A DNA stretch of 10,716 nucleotides from Acidobacteriota bacterium (lineage in GTDB: Bacteria; Acidobacteriota; Thermoanaerobaculia; Thermoanaerobaculales; Thermoanaerobaculaceae), in contig JAJXUY010000028.1 of NCBI GenBank assembly GCA_021782525.1, positions 1-10,716 of the forward strand, written 5' to 3'. The notes beneath the pieces are model-generated. The model saw only the letters and a program-made list of their open reading frames with translations. It ran no database searches and had not been told where the DNA came from. The stretch's first letter is position 1; every line of letters begins with the position of its first letter. Positions 5,447-10,716 of the stretch are shown piece by piece. Position numbers and translations under genes: made by a program.

Positions 5447-7543
5447 TCAATACCCGTAGTAGTTCGTCACCGTGACCGTCCGCGTCGGCGGGTTGGGGTC
5501 GCTCACGCCATCGGTGTTGGTCACGGTGAACGTGACCGTGTACGACCCGGCGCTCGCGAACGAATGCGTCACCGAGAAGCCGCTCCCGGTGCTGCCGTCG
5601 CCGAAGTTCCACATGCGGGTCAGCGACTCGCCCTTCGGGTCGGTGCCGGTGCCGACGAAGCTCACCGCCGTGTTCGTGTAGGTCGAGATGTTGCCCGCGG
5701 GCGAGGTGATCGTCCCAGTCGGCGCCGGGGGCTGGGACGACGCGGTGACCGTGATGGCGCGCGTGGGCGGGTTGGGATCGCTCAGGCCGCTCGTGTCGGT
5801 GACCGTCATCGTGACCGTGAAGGTCCCCGTGGCGGTGTAGGTGTGGGTCGCCGAGTAGCCCGTGCCCGAGGTGCCATCGCCGAAGTTCCAGGAGACGCTC
5901 AGCGCCTCGCTCTGCGGGTCCGTCCCGGAGCCCTGGAACGTCACGGCGGCCCCCTCGGTCACCGAGACGTTTCCGGTCGGCGCCAAGATCGTTCCGGTCG
6001 GCGGCGACGGCTGGGCCGTCGCCGGCTGGGTCATGGCGGCCGGGAGCGCGACCGCCGGTTGGTGGAACCCGTCGTCGGTGACATTGTCGACCGGCGACGA
6101 GAAGATGTAGATCGGCTGCGTCGCCGTGAAGGTGATGAAGAAGTTGTCGAGCGTCTGCTGCGCGGCAGGGATGCCGGGGATGATCTGGTAGAAGAGCCCC
6201 TGGTCGTCGTCCCACGCCGGAAACGTCACCTGCGACGGCGGCGCGACGAGCGATCCGTCGGGCTTGCGCACGTTGAACGTCACCTCGATCGGGTTCGGGC
6301 TCGGGTTGAAGAAGCCGACGTTGGTGCGGAAGCCGGCGGCGTCGGTCTTCGGCCGGTTGGAGTTGAGCAGCAGCCCGCCCGACAGCAGCGCGCCGTCGGT
6401 CCCGAGGCCGGGTTCGTCCTGGCCGTAGGTCCCGGAACCCACCGACCGCTGGTCGTTGTAGCTGCGCGCGATGGCCTTGAACGGGAACGCCGAGAGCAGC
6501 CGGATCGCCCCGCGGTCCGCGGCCCGGAGCAGCGACGAGACGACGTCGTCGTAGACGGCCTCGCCGCCGGCCGGGATCGTGAACTCCGTCGTCGAGGCCG
6601 GCCCGGTGGCGTTCGACACGCCGTGCGGATACCACTCGGCGTAGGCCGTCGCCGGCTCGTCGGTCAGGCTGAGCGCGCGCAGATCGGTACGGAAGTAGCT
6701 CGTGCCCAGACCGGGGTTGTGCGCCGCGACCGCGAAGTTGACGTCCGTCTCGGTGGGCGCGAGCTGGCCGCGGATGGCGCCGTTGGGGAAGTCGCCGGTG
6801 TGGATGTTGACGTAGTACAGCGCCGGGTCCGCCTCGATCGCCGCCACCGTGGCGGCGTCCGCCGTCACCATCCCCGACGCCTGTCCACCCGCGAACGTCG
6901 GCGACAGCCCAACCAGCACGGGCCCGCTCACGCCCGCTGCACCCGTGTGGACGTGGGCCGCGGTCGGTGCCGAGAGCCCGGTCTCCCAGAGGTAGTAGTA
7001 GACGGTGGCACCGTCGAACACGAGCGCGGCGTACCCCTGCGCTGCGGTGGCGCCCCCGCCTGGCTCGCGGCTGGCGATCAGGTCGGTGGCGAGCGCGTAA
7101 CTAGCGGGGCCGTCTCCGAGGAGCTGGCCGCGCAGCGCACCGCCAGGGTACGCCGCGTTGTGGACGTTGACGTAAAACGCCGGAGGGTCGGCCAGGATCG
7201 GTGCCGTGGTCCCGCTGTCCGCCGCCACGGAGCCCATCGCGACGTAGGTGTTGGACGCCAGCGTCGTCCACGTCGGCGAGAACCCGACCACGATCGCCCC
7301 GGGAGCGCCCGCCAGCGCGGCGTGGATGTGAGCCGCTCCGGGGGCGGCGATGTTCTGCACCCAGAGGAAGTAGTACACGTTCCCGCCGTTGAAGGTGATC
7401 ACCGCCAGGCCGCGACCTGCGGGGTCGCCTCCTCCCGACTCACGCGAACCCAGCATCGTGGCGGTGAAGGTCTGCGCCGTCACTGGACCGGCGGCGAGAG
7501 CGACGAGAACCACACCAAACGCCCGTGCGATGAGCCGTCTCAT
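5447..7543 (-). CDS. Secreted two-CHRD, two-PKD domain protein
   Basis: The product is 698 residues from ATG 7543, chosen for the GAGGAGGG site 6 bases upstream and the signal peptide that follows (1-24, cleavage near VTA-Q). Domains in order are: CHRD 1 (about 25-142, with AAHIHAALAGAPG and YVNVHNAAYPGGALRGQL); CHRD 2 (about 148-262, with AAHVHTGAAGVSG and YVNIHTGDFPNGAIRGQL); a central beta-rich region (about 265-495, with AIARSYNDQ, GTYGQ and FRTNVGFFNPSPNPIEV); PKD 1 (about 515-600, WNFGDGTSG at 552-560); and PKD 2 (about 610-693, WNFGDGSTG at 645-653). CHRD domains were defined in chordin and are common in bacterial exported proteins. PKD domains are beta-sandwich spacers or ligand-binding modules. 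No protease or hydrolase motif is present, so a structural, adhesive or binding role outside the cell is likely. Its start overlaps the sigma-factor stop and its stop is 1 base from the lipoprotein start. Confidence 0.93.
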   Translation of the reverse strand: MRRLIARAFGVVLVALAAGPVTAQTFTATMLGSRESGGGDPAGRGLAVITFNGGNVYYFLWVQNIAAPGAAHIHAALAGAPGAIVVGFSPTWTTLASNTYVAMGSVAADSGTTAPILADPPAFYVNVHNAAYPGGALRGQLLGDGPASYALATDLIASREPGGGATAAQGYAALVFDGATVYYYLWETGLSAPTAAHVHTGAAGVSGPVLVGLSPTFAGGQASGMVTADAATVAAIEADPALYYVNIHTGDFPNGAIRGQLAPTETDVNFAVAAHNPGLGTSYFRTDLRALSLTDEPATAYAEWYPHGVSNATGPASTTEFTIPAGGEAVYDDVVSSLLRAADRGAIRLLSAFPFKAIARSYNDQRSVGSGTYGQDEPGLGTDGALLSGGLLLNSNRPKTDAAGFRTNVGFFNPSPNPIEVTFNVRKPDGSLVAPPSQVTFPAWDDDQGLFYQIIPGIPAAQQTLDNFFITFTATQPIYIFSSPVDNVTDDGFHQPAVALPAAMTQPATAQPSPPTGTILAPTGNVSVTEGAAVTFQGSGTDPQSEALSVSWNFGDGTSGTGYSATHTYTATGTFTVTMTVTDTSGLSDPNPPTRAITVTASSQPPAPTGTITSPAGNISTYTNTAVSFVGTGTDPKGESLTRMWNFGDGSTGSGFSVTHSFASAGSYTVTFTVTNTDGVSDPNPPTRTVTVTNYYGY

Positions 7544-8526
7544 GGAGCCCTCCTCACCCGCGGCGCGCTGGCCCGACTGCTCACGCCGCGCGCGGCGGTC
7601 GTTCCGAGTCTTCCTTCCGTCCGGATGTACGGCGGCGCCGCAGGAACGGATGTCACTCCGGCGGCGACTTCCGTCACGGTCCGGTCGCGGCGTGTACGGG
7701 GAGGGAGACGGCGGCGGGCCGCCGGTGCGTGCGCCGGCGGCGCGGCGGCAACGGGCCCGCCGTGGGACGGCGTGGGTCGGGGAAGATCGGTCGCGCTCGA
7801 TCGCTCGCAGGAGTTGGGGTGAGCTGCGGCCGTTGGGCACGTGGTCGCCGGGGCGCCGGCTGCAGTCGCCGGGATGCGCATCGATCGCCGCTCGCGCGCC
7901 TCCCGTGAGGCGACCGAGAAGGAGCTGAGCGGTGCGGGCGGGCACGCCGGCCCGCCGCCGTCGGACAGCGCGCGCCGCAGCGCAATCATCCCGGATCGAA
8001 TCCTTGTTTTGATCGTGCCCAGCGGCACACCGAACGCGGCGGCGATCTCGCTGTGCGACATACCGCCGAAGTACGCGGCGACGATCGCCCGTCGTTGCGT
8101 TTCCGGGATCTCCAGGAGCGCGACGCGCAGGTGGCGCACGAGCTCCGCTCCGAGGCTCAACGCCTCCGGGTTCGGCTTTCCGTCCGGAACCTCGCGGTGC
8201 AGCTCGAGAGGGAGCTCGCGCGTGGCCCGGCGCTGTCGGGAGCGCAGGCGGTCGACTGCCTGGTGATGCGCGAGCGTCAGCAGCCAAGACTCGGCGCGCC
8301 CGCGCGAGCCGTCAAACCGCGATGCCTGTCGCCACACCCTGAAATACACGTCCAGCGTGACCTCCTGCGCGGTGTGGTGGTCGCGGAGGATCCGCAGGGC
8401 CAACCCGTAGACTCGACGGCTGGTGGCGTCGTACAGCGACCGGAGTGCGGCCGGATCGCCCGCCCCGACGCCCTGCAGCAACTGATCCAGCGTTGGCACG
8501 ATGCTGATGGAACAACGGATCTCCAT
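7540..8526 (-). CDS. ECF RNA polymerase sigma factor with an unusual C-terminal extension
   Basis: From ATG 8526 the frame encodes 328 residues, of which the first ~190 are a standard ECF sigma factor (GTG 8499 is an alternative start; neither has a good Shine-Dalgarno site). Region 2 covers about 28-100: LYDATSRRVYGLALRILRD, then AQEVTLDVYFRVWRQASRFD for core binding and -10 recognition. Region 4 covers about 135-187: LLEIPETQRRAIVAAYFGGM, then HSEIAAAFGVPLGTIKTRIR, the helix-turn-helix that reads the -35. Such factors usually end near residue 190 (about 7957). Here the frame stays open for ~138 more residues, rich in Pro, Ala, Arg and Thr, and its TGA overlaps the ATG of the CHRD/PKD gene. 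Third-position G/C falls in the extension, so it may be untranslated, a readthrough after loss of a stop, or a real disordered tail. No anti-sigma gene is recognisable. The likely targets are its own operon. Confidence 0.9.
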   Translation of the reverse strand: MEIRCSISIVPTLDQLLQGVGAGDPAALRSLYDATSRRVYGLALRILRDHHTAQEVTLDVYFRVWRQASRFDGSRGRAESWLLTLAHHQAVDRLRSRQRRATRELPLELHREVPDGKPNPEALSLGAELVRHLRVALLEIPETQRRAIVAAYFGGMSHSEIAAAFGVPLGTIKTRIRSGMIALRRALSDGGGPACPPAPLSSFSVASREARERRSMRIPATAAGAPATTCPTAAAHPNSCERSSATDLPRPTPSHGGPVAAAPPAHAPAARRRLPPRTRRDRTVTEVAAGVTSVPAAPPYIRTEGRLGTTAARGVSSRASAPRVRRAP

Positions 8527-8639
8527 GGGAGATTCCGCCCGACTGTTCGCCGGCGGCCATCCCCCGGAGCGCTTCGCCGGCGACGCCGGCCGACACGCGG
8601 CGCTGCCCCGTCTCGGGCCCGACGTGACACAATGCGCGG
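8527..8639. promoter_or_regulatory. Divergent intergenic region between the sigma factor and FGE-like genes
   Basis: These 113 bases must carry the leaders of two genes transcribed away from each other. They contain TTCGCCGGCG twice (8546-8555 and 8573-8582) and other GC-rich partial palindromes (CGCCGGCG, GACGCCGGCC). I see neither a convincing sigma70 promoter nor an ECF-type GGAAC/GTC pair, so the regulatory content is inferred from gene orientation only. Confidence 0.4.
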
Positions 8640-10415
8640 ATGCGGGCCCCATGCTCCTTGACGCGCGTTGCGGCGATGGCGGCGGTCGCGGTCCTGTGCG
8701 CCGGCGCGGCGCTCGGGTTCGGCCGGGTCACTGCGCGAAACGGCGAGGTGGTGACACTGTCCGTCGGTTCGCGCGACGGCGTCCAGTCCGGGATGCGCGG
8801 CGACGTCGTCAAGCTGGTCGAGGCGAAAGGGCAGTCGCAACCGACCGTCATCGCCTCGTTCGTCGTCACCGAAGTCGGCGAGGGTTCGAGCCAGGCTCGG
8901 CTGGAGAAGGTCGAGGCCGGCTTCGAAGGTGATCCGATGCGGGGCCTGCCGGTCGCGTTCGACAAGCCGCTGAAGAAACCGGAGACCGCGCCCGCGGCGG
9001 CGCCGGCCACGCCACCCCCGACGGCCGGGGAGGCGCCGACCCCGGCCACGCCGCCCCCGGCTGCGCAGGGAACACCGTCCCCAGCGCCCGCCCCACGCCT
9101 GCCGGACAATCCGGTCCAGCTGCTGAATCAGGCCGACGCCGCCTGGGAGCAGCAGGACTGGGAGAGGGCCGCCGAGCTGTACGAGGCGTTGCTCCGGGTG
9201 ATGCCGGGCTACCCGATGGCGGTCAAGCGGGCCGCGGCGGCGCGGGCGAAGATCCAGACCGCGCCGGCGGAGGCCCGGGGTGCGACCGACGAGGCGGTGC
9301 GACAGGCGGCGCTGGCGCAGGAGCGCAGGAACCTCCCCGACTACCGCGAGAAGGCGAAGGCGTTTCTCGCCGCCGGCAACTGGAACGCCGCCGTCGAGTG
9401 GCTGCAGAGGATCGCCGCGGCCGACCCGAACGACGCCTACCTGGCCTCGGTGGTGGAGGGCCGGAGGCACGACGCCGAGCGGGCGCTCGCCGAGAAGCGC
9501 TACGACGACGCGGTCAGGGAGTGCGAGGAGGCGCTCGCGGTCTCGGCGCCGCCGCCGCCGGCGATCAAGGCGTTGCTGGGGCAGGCGCGCACCGGGCAGG
9601 TGAACCGGTGGCTTGCCGAGGGCGACGGCGACCTGGCGCGGGGCGACGTCCCCGCTGCGCGGCTCGCGTGGGACCGGGTGGCTGCGGTGGATCCGCACAA
9701 CGCCGGCCTCGACCAGAGGCTGACGAAGCTCGACTGGGTGAGGATCCCGGCCGGGACGTTCGAGATGGGGTGCGTCCCCGCGGACACCGAGTGCTCCGAC
9801 AACGAGAAGCCGCGCCACGCGGTCACGATCAGCAAGCCGTTCCTGATGATGAAGAGGCCCGTGACCGTCGCGCAGTACCGCCGGTTCGCGCAGTCGACCG
9901 AGCGTGCGGCGGCGCTGCCGCCGGCGTTCGCGCAGGGCGACGATCACCCGGTGGTCGACGTCAATTGGGACGATGCCGTGGCGTACTGCTCGTGGGCCGG
10001 CGGCCGCCTGCCGACGGAAGCCGAGTGGGAGTACGCCGCGCGGGGCGGCAAGGACGGACTGAAGTACCCGTGGGGCAACTCGATCAGCCACGACGACGCG
10101 AACTTCAAGGGAACGGGCGGCCGCGACCAGTGGAAGTACACCTCGCCGGTCGGCTCGTTCGCGGCGAACGGGTTCGGCCTTTTCGACATGGCGGGGAACG
10201 TGTGGGAGTGGTGCGCCGACCTGTACGGCGAGACGTACTACGCGAACTCGCCGTCGGTCGACCCGCAGGGGCCCGCGTCAGGGAGCTCGCGCGTGCTGCG
10301 CGGGGGATCGTGGGACTTCGAGCCCAAGAGCCTGCGCACCTCGTTCCGGGGCTGGGTCCTGACGTGGGGCGGGTGTGACAGCGGCGGCTTCCGCTGCGTC
10401 CGCCCGTCTCGCTGA
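8640..10415 (+). CDS. Exported TPR-like protein with a non-catalytic FGE-sulfatase domain
   Basis: The product is 591 residues from ATG 8640; ATG 8676 would shorten the leader by 12 residues, and neither has a clear ribosome binding site. Residues ~9-26 are a hydrophobic export signal. Next come a small beta-type domain (28-108, with GEVVTLSVGSRDGVQSGMRGDVV, similar in style to FlgT-type C-terminal domains), a Pro/Ala linker (115-155), and TPR-like helices (~158-360, with AWEQQDWERAAELYEALLRVMPG, FLAAGNWNAAVEWLQRIAAADP and LARGDVPAARLAWDRVAAVDP). The C-terminal FGE-sulfatase domain (365-591) has WVRIPAGTFEMG, RPVTVAQYRRFA, VDVNWDDAVAYCSWAGGRLPTEAEWEYAARGG, YPWGN, NGFGLFDMAGNVWEWCADLYG and RVLRGGSWDF. 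True formylglycine-generating enzymes have two cysteines shortly after RGGS. Here that segment is RGGSWDFEPKSLRTSFRG, with none, so sulfatase maturation is unlikely. A binding or structural role on the periplasmic side is more plausible. Confidence 0.9.
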   Translation: MRAPCSLTRVAAMAAVAVLCAGAALGFGRVTARNGEVVTLSVGSRDGVQSGMRGDVVKLVEAKGQSQPTVIASFVVTEVGEGSSQARLEKVEAGFEGDPMRGLPVAFDKPLKKPETAPAAAPATPPPTAGEAPTPATPPPAAQGTPSPAPAPRLPDNPVQLLNQADAAWEQQDWERAAELYEALLRVMPGYPMAVKRAAAARAKIQTAPAEARGATDEAVRQAALAQERRNLPDYREKAKAFLAAGNWNAAVEWLQRIAAADPNDAYLASVVEGRRHDAERALAEKRYDDAVRECEEALAVSAPPPPAIKALLGQARTGQVNRWLAEGDGDLARGDVPAARLAWDRVAAVDPHNAGLDQRLTKLDWVRIPAGTFEMGCVPADTECSDNEKPRHAVTISKPFLMMKRPVTVAQYRRFAQSTERAAALPPAFAQGDDHPVVDVNWDDAVAYCSWAGGRLPTEAEWEYAARGGKDGLKYPWGNSISHDDANFKGTGGRDQWKYTSPVGSFAANGFGLFDMAGNVWEWCADLYGETYYANSPSVDPQGPASGSSRVLRGGSWDFEPKSLRTSFRGWVLTWGGCDSGGFRCVRPSR

Positions 10416-10457
10416 CGCGGCGGCCTCGCTCGACCACTGTGATTTCCCACAGAGATG

Positions 10458-10467
10458 GTACCACTTT
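10458..10467 (+). repeat. Target-site duplication, left copy
   Basis: GTACCACTTT directly abuts the left inverted end of the 149-bp element. It is identical to the copy at 10617-10626, and the identity stops at exactly 10 bases (the outer neighbours are G and T, the inner ones A and G). Confidence 0.72.
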
Positions 10468-10616
10468 AGGGCTATTCGGCTCACTCCAGTTGCTGATGCG
10501 CATGTCGTGAGGTGCTCGCAGCTTACGGCACGCGCCGACGGAGACTTCCGTTTGCTACCAACCCACGGTGGATCAGTGGATTGCAATGCGGTCGCTTGAG
10601 TCGAAGGGATAGCCCT
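10468..10616. mobile_element. MITE-like element, 149 bp
   Basis: The left end reads AGGGCTAT and the right end is its exact inverse, ATAGCCCT. Aligning the first 22 bases of each end gives 15 matches: the 8-base tip, a C at position 10, ACTC at 16-19 and AG at 21-22. The sequence directly outside each end is the same 10-mer, GTACCACTTT, as expected for a target-site duplication. There is no transposase and no room for one. The interior is about 59% G+C by hand count, lower than the neighbouring genes. It is best read as a non-autonomous element moved in trans. A 10-base duplication would fit IS4-type transposases, but the family is not determined. Confidence 0.75.
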
Positions 10617-10626
10617 GTACCACTTT
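10617..10626 (+). repeat. Target-site duplication, right copy
   Basis: GTACCACTTT directly follows the right inverted end ATAGCCCT. Removing the element and one copy restores a continuous ...GAGATG-GTACCACTTT-GTGTTC... sequence, which is the predicted empty site. Confidence 0.72.
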
Positions 10627-10691
10627 GTGTTCAACCGTAATGTTTTGGTAGTGGCCAAGCACACGCGCGCAGGAGGCCCGTAGGGAACCAC

Positions 10692-10716
10692 TGTCATCGC
10701 GAGGAGTCCCGCCAAC
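10692..10716 (+). repeat. Possible start of an interspersed repeat, cut by the window edge
   Basis: The sequence TGTCATCGCGAGGAGTCCCG, continuing to the window end, resembles the opening of the 'GTCATTGCGAGGAG...' intergenic repeats found in several bacterial phyla, which usually continue into a GC-rich hairpin and end '...GCAATC'. Only the first ~25 bases are here, so the identification rests on memory of the motif. Confidence 0.35.

Larger units (their letters stand above)
10416..10716. other. Gene-free 3' region holding mobile repeat sequence
   Basis: No credible gene lies in these 301 bases. Base composition drops clearly compared with the genes. The region contains the MITE-like element at 10468-10616 with its flanking duplication, and a repeat-like sequence at the right edge. 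The minus-strand frame that crosses it starts near 10715 and runs on into the antisense of the FGE-like gene; it has no domain character. Confidence 0.6.

Noticed and set aside
4862..7822. A 986-residue open frame on the plus strand antisense to the CHRD/PKD operon
   Set aside because: It is Arg/Gly/Val-rich without any domain and lies exactly opposite a gene run with clear domains; it is the mirror of strong codon bias in GC-rich DNA.
7674..7985. An anti-sigma factor downstream of the ECF gene
   Set aside because: I looked in all three minus frames. One has a weakly suggestive LLLGRLTGGARAAIDAHPGDC, but there is no HxxxCxxC zinc motif, no membrane helix and no start codon, so it is treated as chance.
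8277..10091. A 604-residue open frame on the minus strand
   Set aside because: It is antisense to the FGE-like gene and consists of low-complexity Arg-rich sequence. Its last part is the sigma-factor region read out of frame.
9732..10412. Annotation as an active formylglycine-generating enzyme
   Set aside because: Neither catalytic cysteine is present after the RGGS motif, so only the fold is claimed.
10437..10452. CTGTG/CACAG hairpin after the FGE-like gene as a terminator
   Set aside because: The stem has only five pairs and no T-run follows.
10278..10715. A 145-residue minus-strand frame at the right edge with two 'KWY' motifs
   Set aside because: The two KWY motifs come from the two copies of the 10-bp target duplication; the frame crosses the MITE and the antisense of the FGE-like gene.
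1..10716. CRISPR array, tRNA or rRNA genes
   Set aside because: No regularly spaced repeat series and no tRNA- or rRNA-like sequence was seen on either strand.

Overview
The window is very GC-rich, with strong G/C preference at third codon positions, and encodes signal peptides, a lipoprotein and an outer-membrane-type beta-barrel. It therefore comes from a Gram-negative bacterium. The mixture of CHRD and PKD domains, a long central segment with 'GTYGQ' and 'GFRTNVGFFNPS' motifs, an ECF sigma factor of the 'DATSxxVYGLALRIL' type and a DUF5777-like barrel reminds me of Acidobacteriota (Thermoanaerobaculia or Vicinamibacteria-like) from soil or sediment. That placement is an impression from motifs, not a measurement.

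Left part (1-3939). Six of these seven genes lie on the minus strand and are mostly unconnected: a truncated secreted protein (1-138), a nitroreductase (225-839), a small Cys-rich protein (1015-1392), a membrane-anchored protein of an uncharacterised family (1582-2238), a DoxX-like membrane protein (2741-3154) and a secreted DUF1579-like protein (3355-3939). The last has a near-consensus sigma70 promoter at 4001-4028. Between them, on the plus strand, is a probable 74-77 residue protein with four cysteines (2381-2614).

Middle part (4102-8526). This is a tightly packed minus-strand run, read from right to left. It begins with an ECF sigma factor (8526 to 7540), whose stop overlaps the start of a secreted CHRD-CHRD-PKD-PKD protein (7543 to 5447) as ATGA. 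One base later comes a cytochrome-c-like lipoprotein (5445 to 4897) with a CX4CH haem motif, and then a DUF5777-like beta-barrel (4887 to 4102). The spacing suggests one operon for an envelope-located, possibly redox-linked, module under its own sigma factor. No anti-sigma factor is visible. The lipoprotein start is anomalous because a GC-rich direct and inverted repeat cluster (5328-5426) lies between its only ordinary start codon and its signal peptide.

Right part (8640-10716). A divergent plus-strand gene encodes an exported protein with an N-terminal beta-type domain, a Pro/Ala linker, TPR-like helices and a C-terminal FGE-sulfatase (SUMF1-like) domain that lacks the catalytic cysteines. 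The last 300 bases hold no gene. They do hold a 149-bp MITE-like element (10468-10616) with matching inverted ends and a perfect 10-bp flanking duplication, and a possible interspersed repeat at the window edge. The MITE-like element is the clearest structure not explained by genes.
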